A stretch of DNA of 64,000 bases from Gammaproteobacteria bacterium (GTDB taxonomy: Bacteria > Pseudomonadota > Gammaproteobacteria > Enterobacterales > Alteromonadaceae), in NCBI GenBank assembly GCA_018826295.1, contig JAHJZX010000033.1, positions 44,936 through 108,935 of the forward strand, given 5' to 3'. The notes beneath the pieces are model-generated. The model was not told the DNA's origin and ran no database searches. It was given only the letters and a program-made list of their open reading frames with translations. Positions 33,814 through 43,873 of the stretch are shown in pieces. Position 1 is the first letter of the stretch; the number at the start of each line of letters is the position of its first letter. The position numbers and the translations under genes were made by a program.

Positions 33814-36576
33814 ATGCACGCGCAGTTTATTCAGGCCGTTAAACAGCTTATTCCGCCGCAGCGGTATTTTGACGATCCGCTGCACACTTTAGCTTTTGGT
33901 ACCGACGCCAGCTTTTATCGCTTGCTGCCAAAGTTGGTATTGCGCGTTGAAAGCGAAGCCGAAGTAGTGGCGCTGTTAAAGCTGGCGAATGAATATCAGG
34001 TGGCAGTTACCTTTCGGGCTGCCGGCACCAGTTTATCCGGCCAAGCGGTAACCGACTCTGTATTGCTGGTGCTGGGCGAAAACTGGCAACAGCGCGAAGT
34101 GCGTGGCCTGGGCGAGCAAATACGGCTGCAACCTGGAGTTATCGGCGCTGCGGCTAACAGCGTGCTGACAAAGTTTCAGCGTAAAATCGGCCCGGACCCG
34201 GCATCGATTAACAGCTGCAAAATCGGCGGTATCGTGGCGAATAATGCCAGTGGTATGTGCTGCGGCACCGCGCATAACAGTTTTAATACCCTGGCGGCGA
34301 TGCGGCTGGTATTGTTTGATGGCACTGTACTGGATACCGAAGATCCGCAAAGCGTAGCGGCATTTCGGCAAAGTCATGCGCAGTTGTTGGCAGAGCTAGA
34401 AGAACTGGGCACACAAACCCGCGCCAACAGCGCGCTTCGCGCTAAGATCCGCCATAAATACCGCTTAAAAAATACCACTGGTTTTTCGCTGAATGCGTTA
34501 ACCGAATTTACCGATCCGATAGATATTCTCACCCATTTAATGGTTGGCTCAGAAGGCTGCCTGGGTTTTATCAGTGCGGTAACCTATAACACTGTGCCGG
34601 AGTATCCACACCGGGCCAGTAGCCTATTAGTCTTCCCTACGGTGGACAGCTGCTGTCGCGCCGTTTCGCTGCTAAAACAACAACCGGTATCGGCAGTAGA
34701 GCTGCTGGACCGGCGCAGCCTGCGTTCGGTGCAGAATAAACCCGGCATGCCGGATTGGGTAAAGGGCTTGTCAGATAATGCCTGTGCTTTATTGGTAGAG
34801 AGTACCGCACCTGGCAACAGTGTATTGCAGCAACAACTGGTACAAATATCAGCCTGTCTGGCCGGCTTTGAGCTGGAACAACAGGTTGAATTCAGCACTG
34901 ATCCGACGGTGTATAACCAGTTATGGGCCATTCGCAAAGGTACCTTCCCTGCAGTAGGTGCTGTGCGTCAAACAGGCACTACAGTCATTATTGAAGATGT
35001 CACTTTCCCGGTAGAACAACTGGCCGAAGGAGTATCACGGCTGCAACAGTTATTTGATAAATATCAGTATGATGAGGCGATTATTTTCGGCCACGCACTG
35101 GAAGGTAATCTGCATTTTGTCTTTACCCAGCGCTTTGATGAGTCAGAGCAAATAACTCGATATGATGCTTTTATGCAGGACGTCGCGCAGCTGGTGGCGG
35201 TAGAGTTTGCTGGCTCGTTAAAAGCCGAGCATGGCACCGGCCGTAATATGGCACCCTTTGTTGAGCTGGAGTGGGGCAGCGAAGCCTATCAGCTGATGTG
35301 GCAGCTTAAGCAGCTATTGGATCCGCAGCATATTTTAAATCCGGACGTAGTGCTTAGCCATAATCCGCAGTTGCATCTGCAACACTTAAAACCCTTACCA
35401 GCGACTAATCCGCTGGTCGATAAATGCATAGAATGCGGTTTTTGCGAGCCGGTCTGTCCGTCGCGCAAATTAACCTTAACGCCACGCCAACGCATTGTGG
35501 CACAGCGTGAAATATCACGTTTAACCTTGTTAGGCAAAGCGCATACGTCAGGCGAAGACGCCAAGCGCTTAAAGCAACTTAGCCAAACTTACCAGTATGC
35601 CGGTACCGATACCTGTGCTGCCTGCGGCATGTGCAGCACGGCCTGCCCGGTGGGCATTAACACCGGTGACTTGACCCGGCAGCTGCGCGCCGCGCACAAC
35701 CGGCCATGGCAGAGAGCTGCGGCTTTTATCGCACGCCACTTTAGTGTTGCTACCGCAATCAGCCGGTTGGGTCTGCGTGTTGGCAGCGCAGTTGGCAGGG
35801 TAGTGCCGCGCTGGCACAAGGCTATGCCGACAGCAAATGGCCATAGTGTGGTAAATCAGTATGCTGCAGATCAGGCGCTAAAGCCGCTGATCTATCTGGC
35901 CGCTTGCTCAGGCCGGGTTATGGCGCCGCAAGTGAACAGCATAGATCAGCGTAGTTTGCAGCAGGTAAGCGCCAGCTTACTGCAAAAGGCTGGGTATCAG
36001 CTGATCGTACCGGACGGTATCAGCAACCAATGTTGTGGTATGCCGTTTCAATCTAAAGGCCAGTTTGCCGCAGCAGCACAAAAGCAGCGCGAACTGGAAC
36101 TATGGTTACTTGACGTTACCAATAACGGCGATATTGCCGTGTATTCTGATACCAGCCCTTGCAGTTTAACGCTGCGCGGCAAGCTGGACCCGCGGCTGAC
36201 TATTTTCGACAGTGTCGATTTTTTGCATGACAAGGTGTTGCCGAAACTCAGGATTACGCCACTTAATGAACCGGTAGCGCTGCATATTACCTGCAGTGCC
36301 AGCCAGTTGGGGCAAGCCGATAAACTACAGCACTTGTTAAGTGCCTGCAGCAGTAAAATTGTAGTGCCAGAAGGCATTAGCTGCTGCGGTTTTGCCGGCG
36401 ATAAAGGCTTTGTGTTGCCTGAGCTAAATGCCTCCGCTCTGTCTGGCTTAAAACCGCAGGTAAGTGCTTGCTCACAAGGGGTGTCAACCAGCCGCACCTG
36501 TGAAATTGGCTTATCACGTCATAGCGGTATTGAGTATCAGCATCTGGTGTATTTGCTTGACCAACTGGCAGATTAA
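33814..36576 (+). CDS. FAD and Fe-S D-lactate dehydrogenase-like oxidoreductase
   Basis: A 920-residue fusion: an N-terminal FAD-binding domain (FRAAGTSLSGQ, GCGTAHNSFNT region), an FAD-oxidase C-terminal domain (FGHALEGNLHFVFTQ, KAEHGTGRNMAPFVELEWG), a two-cluster ferredoxin segment (CIECGFCEPVCPS and CAACGMCSTACPVG) and paired CCG domains (QCCGMPFQSKG, SCCGFAGDKGF). This layout is that of membrane-associated quinone-linked D-lactate dehydrogenases (Dld-II) and of YdiJ-like D-2-hydroxyglutarate dehydrogenases, and which of the two cannot be settled here. The 255-bp gap before it contains a GCGACGGC/GCCGTCGT dyad near 33593-33628. Confidence 0.88.
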   Translation: MHAQFIQAVKQLIPPQRYFDDPLHTLAFGTDASFYRLLPKLVLRVESEAEVVALLKLANEYQVAVTFRAAGTSLSGQAVTDSVLLVLGENWQQREVRGLGEQIRLQPGVIGAAANSVLTKFQRKIGPDPASINSCKIGGIVANNASGMCCGTAHNSFNTLAAMRLVLFDGTVLDTEDPQSVAAFRQSHAQLLAELEELGTQTRANSALRAKIRHKYRLKNTTGFSLNALTEFTDPIDILTHLMVGSEGCLGFISAVTYNTVPEYPHRASSLLVFPTVDSCCRAVSLLKQQPVSAVELLDRRSLRSVQNKPGMPDWVKGLSDNACALLVESTAPGNSVLQQQLVQISACLAGFELEQQVEFSTDPTVYNQLWAIRKGTFPAVGAVRQTGTTVIIEDVTFPVEQLAEGVSRLQQLFDKYQYDEAIIFGHALEGNLHFVFTQRFDESEQITRYDAFMQDVAQLVAVEFAGSLKAEHGTGRNMAPFVELEWGSEAYQLMWQLKQLLDPQHILNPDVVLSHNPQLHLQHLKPLPATNPLVDKCIECGFCEPVCPSRKLTLTPRQRIVAQREISRLTLLGKAHTSGEDAKRLKQLSQTYQYAGTDTCAACGMCSTACPVGINTGDLTRQLRAAHNRPWQRAAAFIARHFSVATAISRLGLRVGSAVGRVVPRWHKAMPTANGHSVVNQYAADQALKPLIYLAACSGRVMAPQVNSIDQRSLQQVSASLLQKAGYQLIVPDGISNQCCGMPFQSKGQFAAAAQKQRELELWLLDVTNNGDIAVYSDTSPCSLTLRGKLDPRLTIFDSVDFLHDKVLPKLRITPLNEPVALHITCSASQLGQADKLQHLLSACSSKIVVPEGISCCGFAGDKGFVLPELNASALSGLKPQVSACSQGVSTSRTCEIGLSRHSGIEYQHLVYLLDQLAD

Positions 36577-36704
36577 CCTGCCCGTCAGCCAGCCAGATAG
36601 CACAGTAATGCGCCACAGCGCTTGCAAATGCACAGCAGTTGGTCGATGCTGAAACATGACTTCAAATATTAAATGATGCTTATTTAACGACGCCATGAGG
36701 GAGT

Positions 36705-38333
36705 GTGCTGTTGAGTAATGGTAAATCTAAGCCTGATTTGTCAGCGGCATTTGCTACGTTGCGTTTGCGCTTTGAACAAGGCTTGTCTGAGCGCTCTGCA
36801 AAAATGCTATCGCTGACAGCTGCATCTGATAGTAGCTTTTTACCCGAGTTAATTACCGAAGCGCACAAGCTGGCGGGCGCTTGTGGCACCTTTGGTCATG
36901 CAGCCCTGGGGAGCTATGCCCGGCAAATAGAGCAACTTGCCAAAGACATTCGCAGCAAATCTCCGGCAGAGCGTACTGCAGCACTACCGGGCTTGCGCCA
37001 GACGGTGTTTGAATTTGATGTGGCGGTAAATCGGGCTTTGCTGGAGGTGGGCGGCTCAGCTGCTGATGGCAAAACCCAACTGCATAAAGCAGATACTGTC
37101 TGGTTATTATTAGCCTCGCCGCAGTTAAATGCCGAGCTGGTTAGTCAGCTACAGGCTTTTGGTCACCATGTTGAATGTTTCTCCGACTACGGCAGTTGCC
37201 TGGCGCGTTTGCAACATACTGCCCCGGCTGTGCTGTTAGCGGCAGCGAATCTGAAAGATGGCGCTTCGCTGTTTGGACAAAACTTATTGTTACAACAGTT
37301 GAAAATACAAGCTTCACGGTTATTGGTGTTTTCTGAAAAGGACGAGTTTGATTTACGCATTAAAGCATCGCAGCATCGCGCCGAAGCATTTTTTGTTTCG
37401 CCACTTGATGTACCGGCGATGATTTCAACCATTAGTGAATTACTGGAATTAAGCACTAAAAATTCAGGTAAGGTGTTTATCGTTGATGACGATAAATTGT
37501 TGGCGCAACATTTTGCTTTGGTGCTAAATAATGCCGGTATAGAAACGCAAATTTTAACCAACGTCAGGCATATTGTTGCCGACATAATACGCTTTCAGCC
37601 AGATTTAGTGTTGCTGGAAATGTATATGCCAGATTACTCTGGCATAGAGCTGGCCGGTTTGCTGCGACAGTATCAGTCGTTAAGGCGTTTACCCATTGTA
37701 TTTTTGTCATCCGAGATAAATAAAACGCTGCAGATTGGCGCTATGGCGCTTGGCGCTGATGATTTTATCAGTAAACCTATCGACGATACCCAGTTGGTAC
37801 TGGCGGTGAAGGCGCGGCTAAAACGCAGCCAGCAACTGAAAAACCTGATTGAAAAAGATAATCTGACGGCGTTGATAAAACACAGTGCGATCAAAGAGCT
37901 GGCCGAGCTGGAGTTTGAACGCAGCCAGCGTTATCAGCACACCTTTAGTATAGTGATGCTGGATATCGACCACTTTAAAGCGGTCAATGACAACTACGGC
38001 CATGGTATTGGCGATATGGTTATTACAGCTTTAGCCACGCTGCTGCGTAAACGTATTCGAAAATCTGACCGGGCCGGCCGCTACGGCGGTGAAGAATTTA
38101 TGCTGGTGTTGCCTGAATGCAGTGGTGAGCAGGCGCGGGAATTAACGCAGCAAATCCTGCAAGCGTTACGGCAATTACATTTTACTGCCAATACTGAGCA
38201 GTTCAGCTGTAGCTTCTCTGCCGGTGTTGCTGCCTACGATGAAGCTGAATTTAGTAACGCTGAGCAAATGATAGCGGCGGCTGATAAAGCGATGTACAAA
38301 GCCAAGCGCGCGGGGCGGGATCAGGTGTGCTAA
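36705..38333 (+). CDS. diguanylate cyclase with HPt and atypical receiver domains
   Basis: A 542-residue signalling protein. An N-terminal HPt domain (H54 in AHKLAGACGTFG) is followed by a pseudo-receiver (about 125-245) and a second receiver (about 258-375) where the phospho-acceptor is Glu305 in LVLLEMYMPDYSG. The C-terminal GGDEF domain has the active GGEEF at 461-465 and an I-site R452-x-x-D455, so it should make c-di-GMP with product inhibition. Starts are GTG at 36705 or TTG at 36711, after GAGGGAG; no ATG fits. The His of the HPt may be phosphorylated by a kinase elsewhere. Confidence 0.87.
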   Translation: MLLSNGKSKPDLSAAFATLRLRFEQGLSERSAKMLSLTAASDSSFLPELITEAHKLAGACGTFGHAALGSYARQIEQLAKDIRSKSPAERTAALPGLRQTVFEFDVAVNRALLEVGGSAADGKTQLHKADTVWLLLASPQLNAELVSQLQAFGHHVECFSDYGSCLARLQHTAPAVLLAAANLKDGASLFGQNLLLQQLKIQASRLLVFSEKDEFDLRIKASQHRAEAFFVSPLDVPAMISTISELLELSTKNSGKVFIVDDDKLLAQHFALVLNNAGIETQILTNVRHIVADIIRFQPDLVLLEMYMPDYSGIELAGLLRQYQSLRRLPIVFLSSEINKTLQIGAMALGADDFISKPIDDTQLVLAVKARLKRSQQLKNLIEKDNLTALIKHSAIKELAELEFERSQRYQHTFSIVMLDIDHFKAVNDNYGHGIGDMVITALATLLRKRIRKSDRAGRYGGEEFMLVLPECSGEQARELTQQILQALRQLHFTANTEQFSCSFSAGVAAYDEAEFSNAEQMIAAADKAMYKAKRAGRDQVC

Positions 38334-38358
38334 TAAAAAGCCCGCTATAAAGCGGGCT
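38332..38358 (-). terminator. luxS terminator
   Basis: A perfect 8-bp hairpin AGCCCGCT-ATAA-AGCGGGCT. The minus strand continues with TTTTTATTA, so it terminates luxS. On the plus strand no T-run follows, so it is at best a 3' boundary for the cyclase mRNA. Confidence 0.8.
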
Positions 38359-38376
38359 GATATCTGCGAACGATGT

Positions 38377-38886
38377 TTAAAGTTTATTTAAAATCTCAGC
38401 CGGCAAGGCCAGCTCGTCGTTGCGGTTTACGCCGACACCACGCTCAAGGATGTTTTTTGCAATTTGCTTGGCTTCATCCAGCGAGTGCATTTGCGCCGTG
38501 CCGCACTGGTAAATATTCAGTTCCGGAATATCGCTCTGGCTGGCAACATGCAATACATCGTCCATCGCGGCCTGCCAGGCAGTCGCCACGCGCTGCTCGT
38601 CTGGAGTGCCAATTAAGCTCATGTAAAAGCCGGTACGGCAGCCCATCGGCGAAATATCGATAATCTCTACATCAGCACCATTTAAATGGTCACGCATAAA
38701 ACCGGCAAACAAATGCTCCAGCGTATGAATGCCTTTTTCTGACAGTATTTCTTCATTAGGCACGCAAAAACGCAAATCAAATACGGTAATGGCATCGCCT
38801 TTTGGCGTATTCATTTTCTTTGCCACACGCACAGCCGGGGCTTTCATAATGGTATGGTCAACGGTAAAACTGTCGAGTAATGGCAT
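38377..38886 (-). CDS. luxS: S-ribosylhomocysteine lyase, autoinducer-2 synthesis
   Basis: A 169-residue metalloenzyme that cleaves S-ribosylhomocysteine to homocysteine and DPD, the precursor of autoinducer-2. The metal ligands H54, H58 (HTLEH) and C128 (YQCGT) and the substrate block [13 protein letters not shown] are intact, and the length matches the family. It is divergent from dnaK and convergent with the cyclase gene, with a dedicated terminator. No luxPQ-like receptor is present nearby, so here it may serve mainly the activated-methyl cycle. Confidence 0.97.
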   Translation of the reverse strand: MPLLDSFTVDHTIMKAPAVRVAKKMNTPKGDAITVFDLRFCVPNEEILSEKGIHTLEHLFAGFMRDHLNGADVEIIDISPMGCRTGFYMSLIGTPDEQRVATAWQAAMDDVLHVASQSDIPELNIYQCGTAQMHSLDEAKQIAKNILERGVGVNRNDELALPAEILNKL

Positions 38887-39033
38887 AACAAACCCTGAAA
38901 ATTTAAGCTACAGATGCCGGCTATTATAGGCAGGTAAAGCGTAATAAGTTAACCGTTATTGGCGCTCAATAGCGTGAAAAGCGCGGTAAAACAGGAAAAA
39001 GTTCCCACTTGGCAAAATTTTTAATTGAATAAC

Positions 39034-39063
39034 CTTGAATGGATCAGGGCTAATCCCCATTAA
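39034..39063 (+). promoter_or_regulatory. Sigma-32 (RpoH) heat-shock promoter of dnaKJ
   Basis: CTTGAAT at 39034-39040, a 14-bp spacer, and CCCCATTAA at 39055-39063, closely matching the RpoH consensus (CTTGAAA, 13-15 bp, CCCCATnT). It lies about 50 bp before the dnaK start. Confidence 0.85.
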
Positions 39064-39112
39064 ACGCTCAACGCAATTTGTGATTGTTCAGAATATTAAC
39101 TGGAGTGTAGTT

Positions 39113-41026
39113 ATGGGCAGAATTATTGGTATTGACTTGGGTACAACCAACTCTTGTGTAGCAGTATTAGACGGCGACAAGCCTCGCGTATTAGAAAACG
39201 CTGAAGGTACCCGTACTACGCCCTCTATTATTGCTTATGCTGAAGACGGCGAAGTGTTAGTGGGCCAGCCGGCAAAACGTCAGGCGGTGACCAACCCGAA
39301 AAACACCTTATTCGCGATCAAGCGTTTAATTGGTCGTCGTTTTGAAGACGAAGAAGTACAGCGCGACATTAAAATTATGCCTTACGCTATCGTTAAGGCT
39401 GATAATGGTGATGCCTGGGTTGAAGTAAAAGGCAAAAAGTTAGCCGCGCCACAAATTTCAGCTGAAGTGCTGAAAAAGATGAAAAAAACCGCCGAAGACT
39501 TCTTAGGTGAAGCAGTAACGGCTGCGGTTATTACGGTACCTGCGTACTTTAACGATGCGCAGCGTCAGGCAACCAAAGATGCCGGCCGTATTGCTGGTTT
39601 AGATGTAAAACGTATTATCAACGAGCCAACTGCTGCGGCGCTGGCTTATGGTATGGATAAAAAGAAAGGCGACACTAAAGTTGCGGTATATGACTTAGGT
39701 GGCGGTACTTTCGATATCTCTATCATTGAAATTGATGACGTAGACGGCGAGCAAACCTTTGAAGTACTGGCGACCAACGGTGATACTCACTTAGGTGGTG
39801 AAGACTTCGACAACCGTTTAATCAACTATTTGGTGGAAGAATTTAAGAAAGAGCAGGGCATTGACCTGCGTAACGACCCTCTGGCGATGCAGCGCTTAAA
39901 AGAGTCTGCAGAAAAAGCTAAGATTGAGCTATCGTCAGCGTCACAAACTGAAGTAAACCTGCCGTACATTACTGCTGATGCCTCAGGCCCGAAACACCTG
40001 AACATCAAGGTAACCCGTGCCAAGCTGGAATCTTTAGTGGAAGATTTAATTCAGCGCACTATCGAGCCGCTGAAACAAGCGCTGAAAGATGCTGATTTAA
40101 GTGTCGGTGAAATTGACGATATCATCCTGGTTGGCGGCCAAACGCGGATGCCAAAAGTACAGGAAGCGGTAACGGCTTTCTTTGGCAAAGAGCCACGTAA
40201 AGACGTAAACCCGGACGAAGCGGTTGCAGTAGGCGCAGCGATCCAGGGCGCGGTACTGTCAGGTGATGTGAAAGACGTATTGCTGCTTGACGTTACACCA
40301 TTGTCACTGGGTATTGAAACCATGGGCAGCGTAATGACGGCGCTGATTGAGAAAAACACTACTATTCCGACTAAGAAGTCACAGGTGTTCTCAACAGCAG
40401 AAGATAACCAGTCTGCGGTAACTATCCACGTGCTGCAGGGCGAGCGTAAGCGCGCGTCAGACAACAAGTCACTGGGTCAGTTTAACTTAGAAGGCATTCG
40501 TGCCGGCCGTCGCGGCGAGCCGCAAATTGAAGTGGTTTTCGATTTAGACGCCGACGGTATCTTGCATGTATCTGCTAAAGATAAAGATACCGGCAAAGAG
40601 CAAAAAATCACTATCAAGGCTAACTCTGGCTTAAGCGATGAAGAAATTCAGGCCATGGTACGTGATGCTGAAGCTCATGCTGAAGAAGACAAAAAGTTTG
40701 AAGAGCTGGTACAAACCCGCAATCAGGCTGATGCGATGGTACATGCTACCCGCAAACAACTGGAAGAAGTGGGCGACAGTCTGGCCGCCAATGACAAAGA
40801 AGCCATTGAAACGGCAATCAAAGAGCTGGAAGCTGTGTTAAAAGGCAGCGACAAGGCCGCGATTGATGAGAAGTCTCAGGCACTGATGCAGGCGTCACAA
40901 AAACTGATGGAAGCAGCACAGGCCAAAGCACAACAGGGCGGTGCTGATGCTGGCCAGCAAGCTGACAACGGCAACGACGATGTCGTTGACGCTGAGTTTG
41001 AAGAAGTGCAAGACGACAAGAAGTAA
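39113..41026 (+). CDS. dnaK: chaperone protein DnaK (Hsp70)
   Basis: A 637-residue Hsp70: an ATPase domain with [17 protein letters not shown] at the start, [17 protein letters not shown], the linker region [12 protein letters not shown], a peptide-binding domain and a helical lid ending in the proteobacterial VVDAEFEEV tail. It binds unfolded proteins in the cytoplasm with DnaJ and GrpE. A longer frame begins at 39035, but the ATG at 39113 with TGGAG upstream gives the canonical [10 protein letters not shown] start. grpE is not adjacent. Confidence 0.99.
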   Translation: MGRIIGIDLGTTNSCVAVLDGDKPRVLENAEGTRTTPSIIAYAEDGEVLVGQPAKRQAVTNPKNTLFAIKRLIGRRFEDEEVQRDIKIMPYAIVKADNGDAWVEVKGKKLAAPQISAEVLKKMKKTAEDFLGEAVTAAVITVPAYFNDAQRQATKDAGRIAGLDVKRIINEPTAAALAYGMDKKKGDTKVAVYDLGGGTFDISIIEIDDVDGEQTFEVLATNGDTHLGGEDFDNRLINYLVEEFKKEQGIDLRNDPLAMQRLKESAEKAKIELSSASQTEVNLPYITADASGPKHLNIKVTRAKLESLVEDLIQRTIEPLKQALKDADLSVGEIDDIILVGGQTRMPKVQEAVTAFFGKEPRKDVNPDEAVAVGAAIQGAVLSGDVKDVLLLDVTPLSLGIETMGSVMTALIEKNTTIPTKKSQVFSTAEDNQSAVTIHVLQGERKRASDNKSLGQFNLEGIRAGRRGEPQIEVVFDLDADGILHVSAKDKDTGKEQKITIKANSGLSDEEIQAMVRDAEAHAEEDKKFEELVQTRNQADAMVHATRKQLEEVGDSLAANDKEAIETAIKELEAVLKGSDKAAIDEKSQALMQASQKLMEAAQAKAQQGGADAGQQADNGNDDVVDAEFEEVQDDKK

Positions 41027-41040
41027 TCTGGCTGAAGTAT

Positions 41041-41066
41041 AAGGGCTGGCCTGGTGCCAGCCTTTT
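41041..41066 (+). terminator. Intercistronic attenuator between dnaK and dnaJ
   Basis: GGCTGGC (41044-41050) pairs with GCCAGCC (41056-41062) over a 5-base loop, followed by TTTT. A short T-run suggests partial termination, which would keep DnaJ below DnaK. Confidence 0.7.
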
Positions 41067-41095
41067 GGCATTAAGACATTTACTGAGCGGGAACT

Positions 41096-42229
41096 ATGTC
41101 CAAGCGTGACTATTATGAAGTACTAGGTGTCGCCAAAGGCGCCGACGATAAAGACATCAAAAAGGCCTATAAACGCCTCGCCATGAAATATCACCCGGAT
41201 CGTACTCAGGGTGATAAGGCCATGGAAGAGAAGTTTAAAGAAGTGCAGGAAGCCTACGAGGTGTTGTCGGATGAACAAAAACGCGCCGCCTATGACCGTT
41301 TTGGCCATGCCGGGGTAGATCCGAACCGTGGTGGCGGTGGTGGTGCCGGCGGTGCTGATTTCGGTGATATATTCGGCGATGTGTTCGGCGATATCTTTGG
41401 TGGTGGTGGCCGCCGTGGTCAGTCACGTGCGCAGCGCGGTTCAGATTTACGCTATAACCTGGAACTGAGCCTGGAAGAAGCAGTGCGCGGTAAGTCGGTT
41501 GATATCAAAGTGCCGACTATGGTTGGCTGCGATAGCTGTGATGGCTCTGGTGCGAAAAAAGGCACTTCAGCCAAGAGTTGTCCTACTTGCCATGGTGCCG
41601 GCCAGGTAACCATGCGCCAGGGCTTTTTTGCGGTACAGCAAACCTGCCCAACCTGTAATGGTCGCGGTAAAATTATTCCGGATCCGTGCAGCAAATGCCA
41701 TGGCGAAGGCCGCATAGAAAAAACCAAAACGCTGTCGGTGAAAATTCCGGCGGGTGTTGACACCGGTGATCGTATTCGTTTAACCGGCGAAGGCGAAGCG
41801 GGTATGCATGGTGCGCCGGCGGGTGATTTATATGTACAGGTGCATGTAAAAGAGCACCCGATCTTTGTCCGCGATGGCAACAATCTGTACTGCGATGTAC
41901 CACTGAGCTTTACTACTGCTGCCTTGGGCGGCGAAATTGATGTACCAACGCTGGATGGCCGCGTTAAGCTTAAAATACCGGCAGAGACACAAACGGATAA
42001 AATGTTCCGTCTGCGTGGCAAAGGTGTGAAGTCTGTACGTGGTGGCGGTATTGGTGATTTAGTCTGTAAAGTGGTAATAGAAACGCCGGTTAACCTGAGT
42101 GACAAGCAAAAAGACTTGTTACGCCAGTTGGATGACAGCATGGTTGGCGACGGTGAAGCTAAACACCGGCCGAAATCGAAAGGCTTCTTCGACGGTGTGA
42201 AAAAGTTTTTTGATGATTTAACCAGTTAA
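41096..42229 (+). CDS. dnaJ: chaperone protein DnaJ (Hsp40)
   Basis: A 377-residue class A J-protein: J-domain with the HPD motif (YHPDR), Gly/Phe-rich linker ([17 protein letters not shown]), four CxxCxGxG-type zinc repeats ([32 protein letters not shown]) and two C-terminal beta domains. It stimulates DnaK ATP hydrolysis and delivers substrates. GAGCGGGA precedes the ATG. It shares the heat-shock promoter with dnaK through the leaky terminator. Confidence 0.99.
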   Translation: MSKRDYYEVLGVAKGADDKDIKKAYKRLAMKYHPDRTQGDKAMEEKFKEVQEAYEVLSDEQKRAAYDRFGHAGVDPNRGGGGGAGGADFGDIFGDVFGDIFGGGGRRGQSRAQRGSDLRYNLELSLEEAVRGKSVDIKVPTMVGCDSCDGSGAKKGTSAKSCPTCHGAGQVTMRQGFFAVQQTCPTCNGRGKIIPDPCSKCHGEGRIEKTKTLSVKIPAGVDTGDRIRLTGEGEAGMHGAPAGDLYVQVHVKEHPIFVRDGNNLYCDVPLSFTTAALGGEIDVPTLDGRVKLKIPAETQTDKMFRLRGKGVKSVRGGGIGDLVCKVVIETPVNLSDKQKDLLRQLDDSMVGDGEAKHRPKSKGFFDGVKKFFDDLTS

Positions 42230-42240
42230 TTCTGAATGAA

Positions 42241-42269
42241 AAACCACCTGCGGGTGGTTTTTTGTTTTT
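42241..42269 (+). terminator. Terminator after dnaJ
   Basis: AAACCACC pairs with GGTGGTTT around a 4-base loop, followed by TTTTGTTTTT. It ends 60 bp before the next gene's start. Confidence 0.85.
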
Positions 42270-42331
42270 CAGCAGATACAATAAAACCTATGCTTGATTT
42301 CTGCCGGCGCAACAAAAATAAGGATATACCG

Positions 42332-43132
42332 ATGTTGAAGAAGTTGTTTGTTACCAGTGCCTGTATTTTATTAATGGCAGCCTGTGTCCAGTCACCTACC
42401 GGCCGGCGCCAGATCATGCTATTTAGCGACGCGGAGCTGGGCAAAATGGGCGCGCAGACGTTTGAAGCAATGAAAGCAGAAACGCCACTGGCAAAAGATG
42501 TTGAGCTTAACCGCTATGTAAAATGCGTTGCTAATAGCTTATTGGCTGTTACGCCGGACAATTTACGGGCCCAAAGCTGGGAAGTGGTGTTGTTTGATGC
42601 TGACCAGGTTAATGCTTTTGCGTTACCAGGCGGTAAAATAGGTGTTTATACCGGCTTGCTAAAAGTGGCACAAAATCAGGAGCAGCTGGCAGCAGTTGTC
42701 GGCCACGAAATTGCACACGTCATTGCTGGCCACAGCAATGAGCGCCTGTCGACCAATCAGGGCATTCAGACCATCTTGGCATTAGGCGACGCCGGTATGA
42801 AAGCTTATGGCGTTAAATATCAGCAAGAGTTAATGACGGCATTTGGCCTTGGTGCGCAGCTTGGTGTGGCGTTGCCATTTAGCCGCGCGCATGAAACCGA
42901 ATCTGATATTATTGGTTTGGAACTGATGGCAAAAGCCGGTTTTGAACCACGGCAAGCCGTTAATCTATGGCAAAATATGGCGGCATTGGGCGGTAGCGGC
43001 ACACCGGAGTTTATGTCTACCCACCCGCTACCAGAAACGCGGATTAAAGAACTACGTGAAAAATTGCCGGCTGCGATGAAGTTGTATAACGAACGTAAGG
43101 CTGCTTCGGCTTTGCCGCAATGCCGGCTTTAG
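42332..43132 (+). CDS. M48 family metalloprotease, lipoprotein
   Basis: A 266-residue periplasmic zinc protease anchored by a lipobox (LLMAAC, Cys18). HEIAH with H125, E126 and H129 is the catalytic zinc site, and HETESD downstream supplies the third ligand Glu. Size and the opening SPTGRRQIMLFSD match the LoiP/YcaL-type M48 lipoproteases that act on misfolded outer-membrane proteins, without the TPR tail of BepA. AAGGA lies before the ATG; the earlier in-frame ATG falls inside the dnaJ terminator. It follows the chaperone operon but has its own start. Confidence 0.92.
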   Translation: MLKKLFVTSACILLMAACVQSPTGRRQIMLFSDAELGKMGAQTFEAMKAETPLAKDVELNRYVKCVANSLLAVTPDNLRAQSWEVVLFDADQVNAFALPGGKIGVYTGLLKVAQNQEQLAAVVGHEIAHVIAGHSNERLSTNQGIQTILALGDAGMKAYGVKYQQELMTAFGLGAQLGVALPFSRAHETESDIIGLELMAKAGFEPRQAVNLWQNMAALGGSGTPEFMSTHPLPETRIKELREKLPAAMKLYNERKAASALPQCRL

Positions 43133-43204
43133 TTGTCAGCTTGTTTTACAAAATACGCAGTTTGCTGCAGGTAGCAATATTAAAATATGCTTTAAATCAT
43201 TGGC

Positions 43205-43233
43205 TTGCTTTGATGGAGTGATTTTTGCATAAT
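43205..43233 (+). promoter_or_regulatory. Sigma-70-like promoter of the HPr-rel-A-like locus
   Basis: TTGCTT at 43205-43210, exactly 17 bp, and CATAAT at 43228-43233, about 54 bp before the first gene. The surrounding gap is AT-rich. A CACAA-AA-TTGTG dyad at 43260-43271 lies in the leader. Confidence 0.5.
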
Positions 43234-43286
43234 TTTGCTTAGGTAAACTGCAATCAGTCACAAAATTGTGTGCTTTGGGAACTGCT

Positions 43287-43853
43287 ATGGAAATGGATGA
43301 CAATAAGCAAGTACAACAGACCAGCGGTAGCCGCAGAGACTTTTTAGTTAAAGCGGGTTTAGCCAGCGTGCCGTTATTGATGTCGTTTAAAAGTCGGGCA
43401 ACCTGGGGTTCGTCAACGCTTAATTGTGGCTTAAGTGCTACTGCGTCACAAATTGCCTCGATGACTGCGCAAAGCGGAAAAAAATGTAAAGAGCACGTCT
43501 CGCATAAAATATGTGATGTAGATTATTTTGGTAGCCCACACGGCTGCTTTAAAAAGCCGTCGCATACGGTATATAAGTTTAATGGCAAACAAATACATCA
43601 GGATACCCGGTTTAAAGATGTTTTTGGTGGCAGCAAAACCAGGAAATTAAGCAGCTGTATTTATGACAGCCCGGATAATTTTGAGCGCAATATTAGTTAT
43701 TGTTTTTTGTATGCCTTGTACATGGACAAGGTTGTGCGCAGATCGGGCGAATTTCCTTTACCCGATGACTTTGTATCAGCCTACAAGTATGCAAGTGGGC
43801 AGGCCAGAATAGATTTAATTAACTTGGTAGCTTTCTATGTAAATGGCTATTAA
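43287..43853 (+). CDS. twin-arginine-signal Cys-rich protein of an HPr-rel-A-like locus
   Basis: A 188-residue protein of unknown function. The N-terminus holds a textbook Tat motif SRRDFLVK, then a hydrophobic run (AGLASVPLLMSF) and a likely cut near RATWG. The mature part has six Cys (NCGL, KKCK, HKIC, HGCF, SSCI, SYCF), many basic residues, a Ser/Thr/Ala stretch (GLSATASQIASMTAQSG) and a compact aromatic C-terminal domain. GGGA precedes the ATG at 43287; a TTG start at 43266 is less likely. It is probably the substrate or product of the three downstream genes, which follow after 20 bp. I do not recognise a named family. Confidence 0.75.
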   Translation: MEMDDNKQVQQTSGSRRDFLVKAGLASVPLLMSFKSRATWGSSTLNCGLSATASQIASMTAQSGKKCKEHVSHKICDVDYFGSPHGCFKKPSHTVYKFNGKQIHQDTRFKDVFGGSKTRKLSSCIYDSPDNFERNISYCFLYALYMDKVVRRSGEFPLPDDFVSAYKYASGQARIDLINLVAFYVNGY

Positions 43854-43873
43854 GCTGTTATTTAACGTTTAAC

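Noticed and set aside
41330..41440. GGTGGTGG-type repetitive DNA in dnaJ
   Set aside because: It encodes the normal Gly/Phe-rich linker of DnaJ.
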